Positions 8,411-15,987 of a stretch of DNA of 23,305 bases are shown here, one piece after another. Position 1 is the stretch's first letter. Each line of letters begins with the position of its first letter. The stretch comes from Tissierellia bacterium (lineage in GTDB: Bacteria; Bacillota_A; Clostridia; Tissierellales; Peptoniphilaceae): positions 1 to 23,305 of the forward strand of contig JAAZCH010000387.1 of assembly GCA_012513395.1 (NCBI GenBank), given 5' to 3'. The notes under the pieces are model-generated. The model was not told the DNA's origin and searched no databases. It was given only the letters and a program-made list of their open reading frames with translations. Both the position numbers and the translations under genes were made by a program.

Positions 8411-9484
8411 ATGACTGAACAAAAAGAAAAAGAAAAAGCTTTAGATGCCGCAATTTCTAGAATAGAAAAGGAATTCGGCAAAGGATCGATTATGAAAATG
8501 GGAGAAGACACCAGAAGGGTAATGGAAGTAATTCCAACTGGTTCAATTGAACTAGATATTGCTTTAGGTGTAGGTGGTATCCCAAGGGGAAGAGTAGTGG
8601 AAATTTATGGTCCAGAATCTTCTGGTAAGACGACAGTAGCCCTTCACATTGTAGCTGAGGCACAAAAACTAGGAGGAAATGCGGCATTTATAGATGCGGA
8701 GCACGCATTGGACCCTGAATATTCTGCAAAATTAGGCGTAGATATGGACTCCTTGTTGGTTTCACAACCAGATACCGGTGAAGAAGCTTTAGAAATTGCA
8801 GAAATGCTAGTTAGATCAAATGCCGTGGACGTTGTGGTTATTGACTCTGTTGCAGCTTTGGTACCTAGAGCAGAGATTGAAGGTGCTATGGGAGATTCTT
8901 TCATAGGACTTCAAGCCAGACTTATGAGCCAAGCTTTGAGAAAAATTACTGGTGCTATAAGTAAATCTAACACTACCGTAATCTTTATTAATCAATTAAG
9001 GGAAAAAGTGGGAATTATGTTTGGAAATCCTGAGACTACTTCAGGTGGAAGAGCACTTAAATTTTACTCATCCGTGAGACTAGACATAAGAAAATTTGAT
9101 AATATTAAAAAGGGTGATGAATTTTTAGGTAATAGAACGAGAGCTAGAGTTGTCAAAAATAAAGTAGCTCCACCTTTTAAAACAGCTGAATTCGACATAA
9201 TATATGGAGAAGGAATTTCAAGACTAGGCGGAATTGTGGATGCAGCAGCAAATGCTGGTATTATAGACAAAGCAGGCTCTTGGTATTCTTACGAGGGAGA
9301 TAGGATGGGTCAAGGTAGAGATGCTGCCAGAGCGTATTTAGAGAACAATCCTAGCATACTACTTGAAGTTGAGCTGAAAGTTCGAGAACATTACAATTTA
9401 AACATTCCCAAAGAACTAACCCAAGGAATTGAAAGAAATAAATTAGAAGAAATTAAAATGTCACTTGATGAGGATGAAGAGTAG
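8411..9484 (+). CDS. recA: Recombinase RecA
   Basis: The ATP-dependent strand-exchange protein of homologous recombination and the activator of the SOS response. At 357 residues it has the normal length. Visible features include Walker [10 protein letters not shown] at residues 67-75, the catalytic-glutamate region [12 protein letters not shown], Walker [21 protein letters not shown], loop L1/L2 neighbourhoods including [19 protein letters not shown] and [18 protein letters not shown], and an acidic C-terminal tail ending LDEDEE. AGGAGG directly after the cinA stop provides a strong ribosome site. No separate promoter or clear LexA operator is seen in the nine-base gap, so it is read from the long operon or from an unseen internal promoter. 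The phosphoesterase gene follows two bases after its stop. Confidence 0.98.
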   Translation: MTEQKEKEKALDAAISRIEKEFGKGSIMKMGEDTRRVMEVIPTGSIELDIALGVGGIPRGRVVEIYGPESSGKTTVALHIVAEAQKLGGNAAFIDAEHALDPEYSAKLGVDMDSLLVSQPDTGEEALEIAEMLVRSNAVDVVVIDSVAALVPRAEIEGAMGDSFIGLQARLMSQALRKITGAISKSNTTVIFINQLREKVGIMFGNPETTSGGRALKFYSSVRLDIRKFDNIKKGDEFLGNRTRARVVKNKVAPPFKTAEFDIIYGEGISRLGGIVDAAANAGIIDKAGSWYSYEGDRMGQGRDAARAYLENNPSILLEVELKVREHYNLNIPKELTQGIERNKLEEIKMSLDEDEE

Positions 9485-9486
9485 TT

Positions 9487-10473
9487 ATGAAACTGCTCTT
9501 CTTTACAGATACTCACATCAGAGCTACAAATCCCAGAAATCGACTGGACAATTTTTATGAGAGTATATTGAAAAAACTAGAAGAGATTAGAGATTATGCC
9601 AATAGAGAAAAGGTCGATTATGTCATCCACGGAGGAGACTTATTTGATAGACCAGATTCTGCTATAAAGCCCACTGGAGAGGTGGGTAAAATATTGGCTA
9701 GTTTTAATATGCCCATATATATAGTAGCAGGCAATCACGATATATTTGGATATAATAAAGGCACTCTTAACAGATCAATGTTAGGACTATTGGATAGTTT
9801 AAGTATATTAAGATTGATTCCTGACGAAGGGATAGAACTATCCGATGGCAATGTAAAAGTACTGCTACTGGGAAAAGACTATACATCTGATCTAGATTTA
9901 GATAAAAATAATTACATAGTAAAAAGAGATGAATTAAAAACAGATGCTGATTATATAATCAATATCGTACATGGATTCTTAACTGATAGGCCTTTTTTAA
10001 AACACGTACCTCATATTTTAGTGGGAGAAGTCCTAGATACAGATGCTGATATAACACTTTCAGGTCATTATCACACAGGATTTCCTACCCAAATTCATAA
10101 TGGAAAATATTTTTCTAATCCAGGAAGTATGGTTAGAATAACTAATAGTCTAGCAGAAATAAATCGTAAACCAAAGTATATAGCAATAAATATTGACGAA
10201 AATGGAATTTCTTTGGAAGATAGGTATTTTAAAAGTGCAAAATCAGGAGAAGATGTCTTAGATAGAAAGACTTTGGTTGAAAGCCAATTTAAAGAAGAAC
10301 GTCTTACAATATTTTCTGATTCAATACACCAAAATGTAGATTTGGAAGCAATGGACTTAGAATCCATGTTAAATTCAATTGCAATGAATGAAGGATTTGA
10401 TATTAAAGTTCGAAACGAAGCAAAGGATAGACTGGACCGAGCTAAGGAGATAGTAAATGATCGCGATAGATAA
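9487..10473 (+). CDS. SbcD/Mre11-like metallophosphoesterase (putative DNA exonuclease subunit)
   Basis: A 328-residue calcineurin-like phosphoesterase. The full two-metal site of Mre11/SbcD nucleases is present in order: D8-T-H10, GGD51LFD, GN83H84D85, H162 in VHG, and GH194YH196. These enzymes cut DNA ends and hairpins with a Rad50/SbcC ATPase partner. It is shorter than typical SbcD (about 400), mainly in the C-terminal capping and partner-binding part. The next gene, overlapping by 17 nt, encodes the Walker A half of a Rad50-like ATPase, so the two products almost certainly act together. The start ATG 9487 lies two bases after the recA stop, with GAGGATGAAGAG upstream. The DNA-repair role is inferred from family and neighbours; no gene symbol is given because this is a divergent, possibly phage-like type. 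Confidence 0.85.
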   Translation: MKLLFFTDTHIRATNPRNRLDNFYESILKKLEEIRDYANREKVDYVIHGGDLFDRPDSAIKPTGEVGKILASFNMPIYIVAGNHDIFGYNKGTLNRSMLGLLDSLSILRLIPDEGIELSDGNVKVLLLGKDYTSDLDLDKNNYIVKRDELKTDADYIINIVHGFLTDRPFLKHVPHILVGEVLDTDADITLSGHYHTGFPTQIHNGKYFSNPGSMVRITNSLAEINRKPKYIAINIDENGISLEDRYFKSAKSGEDVLDRKTLVESQFKEERLTIFSDSIHQNVDLEAMDLESMLNSIAMNEGFDIKVRNEAKDRLDRAKEIVNDRDR

Positions 10474-11902
10474 AATAATATTAGAAAATTTTCAATCTCA
10501 TAAATATTCTAAAATGGAATTTGTAGAAGGATTAAATGCAATCATTGGCTCTACGGATTCTGGCAAGACAGCTATTTTTCGTGCTATAAAATGGGCTCTT
10601 TATAATGAACCACAAGGAGATTACTTTGTAAGAGAAGGAGAAGAATATGTATCTGTTAAGATATTTTTCAACTCCGGAGCTATAGTAAATCGGTATCGAA
10701 GAAAAGGAAAAAATGGATATGAACTTACGAGTCCAGATGGAACTGTTTCAGTATTTGAAGGGTTTGGCACAAAGATACCTGAAGAAGTTTTAGAGGCGAC
10801 GAAAATTAGAAAAGTTAATTTCACTCCATCTGAAAATCGTTCTTTGAATATGGCAGAGCAATTGGACCAACCATTTCTTATCTCAGAAACTCCAGGACTT
10901 AAAGCTGCAGCTATAGGTAAATTAGTAGAAGCAGATGTAGTGGATTACGCTTTATCCGAAACCAATCGAGACCTGCAAAATAAGAGGAAAGATTTAAAGT
11001 CTTCAAAAGAAAAGTTGGAATCCATAAAAGAAAATTTGAAAGACTATGAATATTTAGATAAATTAAAATCCATTATAGAAAAATTAGAAGATATAGAAAA
11101 AAGCAAAAAACAAAAAGAAATAGCATTACAAAATTTTGAAAAGCACAGAGAAAATTACAGTAAAATCATAGATAATAAGAGTTATTATGAAAAACAACTA
11201 TCCGAATTAAATCCCTTTGAAAAAATTGAAAAAAATTACCTTAAATTAGGAATCCAGTATTCAGGATTAAGAAATTTAAATCGAATTCACACAGAATTAT
11301 TAAACAATAAGATTAAATATCAAAATTTTTCAAATATAAATAAAAAACTTAGTGTAGTAGACAGGGCTATTGAATTGATGCCAATAATAGAAAATAAAAA
11401 TAGCTTAACAAGTAAACTGATAAATTTATCAAAACGTTTAGAAAAAATAAACAATACCATGAATTTTTATAAAATAACTACTAATAAACTAAAAAACTTA
11501 GAAACTGTAATTAGTAAAGAATCAAAATTATCAAATTCAATAAATGTTTTTCATAAACTTTATAATCTTTCCGGTACTTACAAAGAAAATAGAATTAAGA
11601 TTGAAAGAAATAGAATTTATATTAGCAAATTCAGGGAAGTTGAACGCGCTATAAATATTTCTAATACAATAACCATAAAAAAAGAAAGGCTAGAATTATT
11701 AAAGCTAAAACTCAAACAATTGGATAGCATAAAGATGGGAATTGTCCAAGATAAAAAAAACTTAGATTTATTAGACAAATCTATTGAAAAAAATCTTAAA
11801 TCATATAATAACTATCTTAAAGAGCTGGATATATGTCCCGTATGTTTTAGGCCAATAGATATTGAGGACGAAGAAGGAATTATGAGCCATTTAAAAGAAT
11901 AG
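10457..11902 (+). CDS. Rad50/SbcC-like ATPase, N-terminal half ending at a zinc hook
   Basis: A 481-residue protein corresponding to the first half of a Rad50/SbcC ATPase. The N-terminus (IILENFQSHK) is the usual start of SMC-like ATPases, with Q13 in the first strand loop and Walker A GSTDSGKT at residues 31-38. A conserved-looking segment QLDQPFLISETPGLKA (about 135-150) precedes a long lysine/asparagine-rich coiled coil from about 165 to 455. At the very end stands C460-P-V-C463-F-R-P-I, a textbook zinc hook, only 18 residues before the stop. No signature motif, Walker B or returning coil exists in this protein; they lie in the next two genes. It overlaps the phosphoesterase gene by 17 nt. 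The start at ATG 10457 fits the homologous N-terminus exactly. Confidence 0.85.
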   Translation: MIAIDKIILENFQSHKYSKMEFVEGLNAIIGSTDSGKTAIFRAIKWALYNEPQGDYFVREGEEYVSVKIFFNSGAIVNRYRRKGKNGYELTSPDGTVSVFEGFGTKIPEEVLEATKIRKVNFTPSENRSLNMAEQLDQPFLISETPGLKAAAIGKLVEADVVDYALSETNRDLQNKRKDLKSSKEKLESIKENLKDYEYLDKLKSIIEKLEDIEKSKKQKEIALQNFEKHRENYSKIIDNKSYYEKQLSELNPFEKIEKNYLKLGIQYSGLRNLNRIHTELLNNKIKYQNFSNINKKLSVVDRAIELMPIIENKNSLTSKLINLSKRLEKINNTMNFYKITTNKLKNLETVISKESKLSNSINVFHKLYNLSGTYKENRIKIERNRIYISKFREVERAINISNTITIKKERLELLKLKLKQLDSIKMGIVQDKKNLDLLDKSIEKNLKSYNNYLKELDICPVCFRPIDIEDEEGIMSHLKE

Positions 11903-11912
11903 GAGACGAATT

Positions 11913-12167
11913 ATGAACTACGAAGAAGAACTAAAAAAATTAAAATCTGACATAGACAAAGCCAACTCTCTTAAAAATGTTGCTGCGGCTAATTTGAAAG
12001 TATTAGAAGAACAAGAGGCTCAGCTTCTAGAAGACCTAAAACAATTGGGGGTTGAACCAGAAAATTTAGACTCTACAATTGAAAAACTTAAAAATGAAAT
12101 TGAAGAAATGTTAAAAGAAGCTAATTCTCTTATGCCAAGAGACATTTTGGATAGGGTAAATAAGTGA
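11913..12167 (+). CDS. Small coiled-coil protein between the two Rad50-like halves
   Basis: An 84-residue, highly charged, almost wholly helical protein: a first helix with heptad-like leucines (about residues 3-45), a short break at GVEPEN (46-51), a second helix (52-74) and a short tail containing proline. It starts after a clean AGGAG (11901-11905), and its stop TGA overlaps the ATG of the next gene, so it is translated in its own right, in a frame different from both flanking genes. By position it would match part of the returning coiled-coil arm of Rad50, but it could also be an independent adaptor for the ATPase. Its function is not known to me. Confidence 0.75.
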   Translation: MNYEEELKKLKSDIDKANSLKNVAAANLKVLEEQEAQLLEDLKQLGVEPENLDSTIEKLKNEIEEMLKEANSLMPRDILDRVNK

Positions 12168-12808
12168 TGGACAATCTGGCGGAAAATATTGATTTTCTAA
12201 AAAAACATTATTATTCAGAAAATGCAAAAAAAGAAATATTGCAAGAGCAAGAAAAGACTTTTTTTGATGAAGTAGAAAATCTCTTGGATGAAGTAGATGT
12301 TTTAGAAAAAGTATTAATCCTATTCCAACACACGTCCCAATATGCCAGGGAACAAGGTAAAATTCAAATTGAGAATTTAACTACTAGAAGTCTAAGATAT
12401 ATATTCGACAAGGACTATAAATTTGAAATTGATATTACTGAAAAAAGAAATGCGTCCAGTGCAGAGTTTTATATAGTTGAAGAAAATGAAAATGGCACAG
12501 TAAAAATAAAACCTGAAATCTCCAAGGGTGGAGGTATTGTGGATATTGTAAGCCTAGCTTTAAGATTGTCATTTTTAGAAAATTCTAAACCCAAAATAGA
12601 AGGACCTCTAATATTAGACGAACCTGCAAAACATGTTAGTGAGGAATTTACTTTTGATATTGGGGAATTTTTGTTGCAATTTTCTGATCAAATGAATCGC
12701 CAAATAATAATGATAACCCACAATCCACATCTAGCATCACTTTCAAAAAGTATATATACAGTTACTCAAGAAAATGGAATATCTAAAGTAGAAAAAAGTA
12801 TAGATTAA
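12167..12808 (+). CDS. Rad50/SbcC-like ATPase, C-terminal half (signature and Walker B)
   Basis: A 213-residue protein carrying the second half of the ATPase head. After about 50 residues of helix, the signature motif reads SKGGGIVDIVSLALRLSF (119-136), in which GGG replaces the usual SGGE-like core. Walker B is PLILDEP (147-153, D151 and E152), followed by a D-loop-like AKHVSEE and the switch histidine H185 in MITHNPH. It has no Walker A, so it can only make ATP sites together with the product of the gene at 10457-11902. ATG 12167 overlaps the preceding TGA (TGATG); a GTG at 12164 in the same frame is a less likely start. It is the last gene of the ten-gene run; a possible terminator follows. 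Confidence 0.85.
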   Translation: MDNLAENIDFLKKHYYSENAKKEILQEQEKTFFDEVENLLDEVDVLEKVLILFQHTSQYAREQGKIQIENLTTRSLRYIFDKDYKFEIDITEKRNASSAEFYIVEENENGTVKIKPEISKGGGIVDIVSLALRLSFLENSKPKIEGPLILDEPAKHVSEEFTFDIGEFLLQFSDQMNRQIIMITHNPHLASLSKSIYTVTQENGISKVEKSID

Positions 12809-12825
12809 ATTTCTATCTTGTAGAT

Positions 12826-12857
12826 GTTTTATGCTAAACATAAACTTTTTTATTTTT
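12826..12857 (+). terminator. Probable rho-independent terminator after the recA/SbcCD-like operon
   Basis: GTTTTATG (12826-12833) pairs with CATAAAC (12839-12845) with one bulged T around the loop CTAAA, followed by the T-rich stretch TTTTTTATTTTT. The stem is AT-rich and weak, so this is a moderate call. The rest of the gap up to 13033 shows only the rny promoter candidate. Confidence 0.5.
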
Positions 12858-12921
12858 CAACTTTAACAAATAATCATTTCAAAATTAATTATAAATGTCT
12901 TACAGTAAAAAAAACTAGCTA

Positions 12922-12948
12922 TTGAATATATTTCACAAATGTTATAAA
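12922..12948 (+). promoter_or_regulatory. Candidate extended -10 promoter for rny
   Basis: TTGAAT at 12922-12927 and TATAAA at 12943-12948 are 15 bases apart. The -10 is preceded by TGT, giving the extended TGnTATAAA form that tolerates a poor -35 or spacing. It would give a leader of about 80 nt before rny. Confidence 0.45.
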
Positions 12949-13025
12949 ATTAAATAGTATAGTTATTTAAATTCATACTGAAAATATAGCAATTTTGAAA
13001 TTTGAAACTTGAAAACTAAATATTG

Positions 13026-13036
13026 AGGAGGAGGTG
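13026..13036 (+). promoter_or_regulatory. Unusual Shine-Dalgarno region overlapping the rny GTG start
   Basis: The bases AGGAGGAGGTG form an extended match to the 3' end of 16S rRNA. The GTG at 13034-13036 is part of the match, leaving at most two or three bases of spacing from the upstream AGGAGG. The ATC at 13043 lies eight bases after the downstream AGGAGG (13029-13034), the optimal distance. This site therefore decides between two starts differing by three codons. Confidence 0.6.
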
Positions 13037-14572
13037 TTCTTCATCGAATACGTAATCTATGTGATAATAGGAATAGTGGGAATTGCTTTTGGATATATGA
13101 TGAGAAAGCAAACTGCAGAAAGAGAAATTGGATCGGCAGAATCTCACGCTAAAAATCTAATGATAGATGCAGAAAGAGAAAGTGAATCTATAAAAAAAGA
13201 AGCTCTATTGGAAGCTAAAGAAGAAATACACAAAATGAGATCTGAAGCAGAAGAAGAGAGCAAAAAACGTAGAGAAGAAAACTCAGAGCATGAAAAACGA
13301 CTTGCTAATAAAGAAGACCAATTAGACAAGAAAGCTACTAATCTTGAAAGAAAAGATCAATCTCTAACAGATAGAATTAAGCAACTGGAAGAGAAGGAAA
13401 CCAAGATAGAGGACTTACTTGGTCAAAGGATTTCTGAATTAGAAAGAATTTCTGGTTATTCATCACAACAAGCCAAAGAAGTTCTATTAGAAGAATTAAA
13501 AGATGAAGTTGTTCATGAATCTGCAGCTATAATCAAAGAGTACGAAAACAAAACGAAAGAAGAATCTGAAAAGATAGCCAAGAATTTAATTGCCAATGCG
13601 GTACAAAAGGTATCGGCTGATTATATCCCTGAACTAACAGTTACAGCTGTAAGTTTACCTAATGATGATATGAAAGGTAGAATCATAGGTAGAGAAGGAC
13701 GAAATATCAGAACTATTGAGTCGCTTACAGGAGTTGACTTAATAATCGACGATACACCGGAGGCAGTTACAATATCCAGCTTTGACCCTGTTAGAAGGGA
13801 AGTAGCTAGACTTGCTCTAGAAAAACTTATTACGGACGGACGAATTCATCCGACTAGGATTGAAGAAGTCGTAGAAAGAGCCGGTAAAGAAGTGGAGCAA
13901 AGCATCAAAGATGCAGGAGACGACGCTGTGTTCGAATTGGGGATACACGACATCCATCCAGAGATCAAGAGGACTTTAGGTAAGCTAAAGTATAGAACTA
14001 GTTATGGACAAAATGCCCTTAGACACTCTATAGAAGTTGCACAAATATCTGCATTGATTGCAGATCAATTGGGAACTGATGTCAGAATGGCTAAAAGAGC
14101 AGGTTTACTTCATGACTTAGGAAAAGCTATTGACCACGAATTTGAAGCTACTCATGTGGCTTTGGGAGTGGATTTAGCTAAGAGATACAAGGAACCTAGC
14201 CCTGTAATAGACGCTATAGAATCTCATCATGGAGATAAGGAGCCAACCTATTTAGAAGCTATTATTGTACAAGCGGCAGATGCACTATCAGCTGCTAGAC
14301 CAGGTGCAAGAAGAGAAACGTTGCAATCATATATTAAACGACTTGAAAAACTTGAAGAAATTGCAAATTCTTTTGAAGGAATTGAAAAGGCTTTTGCAGT
14401 TCAAGCAGGTAGAGAAGTGAGAATTGTTGTAAAACCTGAAAATATAAGCGAAAGCGAAATGATAGTTCTTAGTAGAGATATAGCTAAAAGAATTGAAAAT
14501 GAGATGGAATATCCTGGACAGATTAAGGTAAACATTATTAGAGAAACAAGAGCAATAGAGTATGCAAAATAA
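13034..14572 (+). CDS. rny: Ribonuclease Y
   Basis: The membrane-anchored endoribonuclease that begins turnover of many mRNAs in low-GC Gram-positives. The 512 residues follow the family layout: one N-terminal membrane helix (about 5-22), a long charged coiled coil (25-190), a KH RNA-binding domain with [10 protein letters not shown] at 215-224, and a metal-dependent HD domain with H331, then H360-D361 in LLHDLGKA. The C-terminus ends in the usual conserved [11 protein letters not shown]. The start is odd: GTG 13034 is the only standard start before the membrane helix, but it sits inside a near-perfect Shine-Dalgarno stretch, while ATC 13043 is ideally spaced from it. The gene has its own promoter candidate and a strong terminator. 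Confidence 0.95.
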   Translation: MFFIEYVIYVIIGIVGIAFGYMMRKQTAEREIGSAESHAKNLMIDAERESESIKKEALLEAKEEIHKMRSEAEEESKKRREENSEHEKRLANKEDQLDKKATNLERKDQSLTDRIKQLEEKETKIEDLLGQRISELERISGYSSQQAKEVLLEELKDEVVHESAAIIKEYENKTKEESEKIAKNLIANAVQKVSADYIPELTVTAVSLPNDDMKGRIIGREGRNIRTIESLTGVDLIIDDTPEAVTISSFDPVRREVARLALEKLITDGRIHPTRIEEVVERAGKEVEQSIKDAGDDAVFELGIHDIHPEIKRTLGKLKYRTSYGQNALRHSIEVAQISALIADQLGTDVRMAKRAGLLHDLGKAIDHEFEATHVALGVDLAKRYKEPSPVIDAIESHHGDKEPTYLEAIIVQAADALSAARPGARRETLQSYIKRLEKLEEIANSFEGIEKAFAVQAGREVRIVVKPENISESEMIVLSRDIAKRIENEMEYPGQIKVNIIRETRAIEYAK

Positions 14573-14591
14573 ATCAGTATTAATTTGAAGC

Positions 14592-14621
14592 AAGAGACGT
14601 GGATAATACCCGTCTCTTTTT
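14592..14621 (+). terminator. Rho-independent terminator after rny
   Basis: AAGAGACG (14592-14599) pairs with CGTCTCTT (14611-14618), with two further G-C pairs (GG 14601-14602 with CC 14609-14610) beside a bulged T, closing the loop ATAATA. A run of T residues follows. Confidence 0.88.
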
Positions 14622-14684
14622 GATTTAAGAATTTTAATATTTTGTGAATAAAATAAAACGGTATAAAATTTAATAAAATTAGTT

Positions 14685-14690
14685 TATAAT
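14685..14690 (+). promoter_or_regulatory. Candidate -10 element for the M20 amidohydrolase gene
   Basis: A perfect TATAAT follows the rny terminator and lies about 65 nt before the next start codon. No good -35 hexamer is seen at the normal spacing, so this is a tentative call based on position and the -10 alone. Confidence 0.3.
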
Positions 14691-14755
14691 ATATTAAATT
14701 ATTAAAGAGGCAAAGTTTAAAACTTTAACATAAATATATTTTAAGGAGAAACAAG

Positions 14756-15943
14756 ATGAATGAACTTATGAACTTGACCCACGAAGTGGAAGCTGAATTA
14801 TTGAAACTCAAAAATTATCTACACACTATACCAGAAATTGGCGGAGAAGAATATTTAACTTCAAAATTTGTAGAAAATGAAATGGAGAAACTTAATCTAC
14901 CTATCCATTATATAACCGAAACTTGCTTTTATGCAGTTTTGGATACTGGAAAGCCTGGTAAATCATTGGTTATGCGAGCAGACATGGATGGACTTCCAAT
15001 GGACGAAGAACCAGTTAACAAAGCTGGTATAAAAAAAGAAGTAATTTCCGGCATTCCAGGAATGTGCCACGCATGTGGTCATGATGCTCATATGGCTATA
15101 CTTATTGCTGGTGCAAAAGTATTGACAAAGTATAAAGAGAATCTAAAGGGCGGAAAGATTTATTTTTTATTTGAAGCAGGAGAAGAAAATGCTTTTTCTA
15201 CTAAAGACATTGTAAAATGGCTTGTTTCATTTAAACCAGATGGAATGTTTGCCTTGCATATGAGTTCTGTACATGAGACGGGAAAAATTAGCGTAAATGC
15301 TGGACCCAGGACATCAGGAATATCTAGCTTTGATTTTACTGTAAAGGGAAGGGGTGGTCATAGTTCTAGGCCAGATGAGTCTATCAATCCTATAATAGCA
15401 GCTTCCAATGCAGTTATTACTCTTCAATCTGCAATAATGCTTCACACTAATCCACTATCTCCTTCTACACTGGCTGTTACAGGAATTAGTTCAGGCTCTT
15501 CTCACAATATCATACCGGATTATGCAACGTTTTATGGCAGCTATAGATTTACAGATTTGGAAACGGGAGAGATTATTAATAATAAGATCGAAGAGATTGT
15601 AGAAAATGCGGTGAGAAATTATGGATGTACTGTAGAAATAAATCCTAATCTGGATACCTATATGCCTACTATAAATGATGAATTTGTAAGTGAAATAGCT
15701 TCTAATGCCCTTAGAAAAGTTCACCCAGAAATGGAAGCGGAATTTCCAGTTATGCTAGGAAGCGAGTCTATGGGATGGTATTTTAAAGAAGTTCCAGGTT
15801 GTTTTGCATGGATAGGAGTAGGTTCTTCAGAGCTAGGGACTGATGCAGCGCATCATAACGGATTTTTTGATTTAGATAATAGTATGCTAAAACCAGCACT
15901 GGATCTATCTGTCCAATTTGCAGTGGATTTCTTAGAAAGCTAA
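14756..15943 (+). CDS. M20 family metallopeptidase / amidohydrolase
   Basis: A cytosolic two-metal hydrolase of 395 residues that cleaves an amide bond such as an N-acyl amino acid or hippurate-like substrate. The M20D signatures are clear: VMRADMDGLPMDE (72-84), the metal-site motif CHACGHDAH with C107 and H109, the glutamate pair in EAGEEN (E143, E144), H168 in ALHMS, and the C-terminal H366-H367 in AAHHNGFFDLD. The dimerisation-domain motif GHSSRPDESINPI (201-213) is also present. It has no signal peptide. AAGGAG about ten bases before ATG 14756 supports the start. It stands alone between two terminators. The exact substrate cannot be read from sequence; related enzymes are named IAA-amino acid hydrolase, hippurate hydrolase or N-acetyl-diaminopimelate deacetylase. 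Confidence 0.9.
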   Translation: MNELMNLTHEVEAELLKLKNYLHTIPEIGGEEYLTSKFVENEMEKLNLPIHYITETCFYAVLDTGKPGKSLVMRADMDGLPMDEEPVNKAGIKKEVISGIPGMCHACGHDAHMAILIAGAKVLTKYKENLKGGKIYFLFEAGEENAFSTKDIVKWLVSFKPDGMFALHMSSVHETGKISVNAGPRTSGISSFDFTVKGRGGHSSRPDESINPIIAASNAVITLQSAIMLHTNPLSPSTLAVTGISSGSSHNIIPDYATFYGSYRFTDLETGEIINNKIEEIVENAVRNYGCTVEINPNLDTYMPTINDEFVSEIASNALRKVHPEMEAEFPVMLGSESMGWYFKEVPGCFAWIGVGSSELGTDAAHHNGFFDLDNSMLKPALDLSVQFAVDFLES

Positions 15944-15954
15944 ATAAAAACAAA

Positions 15955-15984
15955 AAAATTGGAAGGATTTATCCTTCCAATTTT
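15955..15984. terminator. Bidirectional terminator between convergent genes
   Basis: A perfect 13-base inverted repeat, AAAATTGGAAGGA (15955-15967) against its exact reverse complement (15972-15984), closes the loop TTTA. The flanking A-run on the left and T-run on the right allow termination in both directions, for the M20 gene (plus) and for the zinc-ribbon gene (minus). Confidence 0.9.
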
Positions 15985-15987
15985 AGT

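Noticed and set aside
10457..12808. A frameshifted or pseudogenised single sbcC gene.
   Set aside because: Each of the three parts has its own start with a ribosome site or stop/start overlap, the breaks fall at domain borders (after the zinc hook and before the signature half), and all catalytic motifs are intact across the set.
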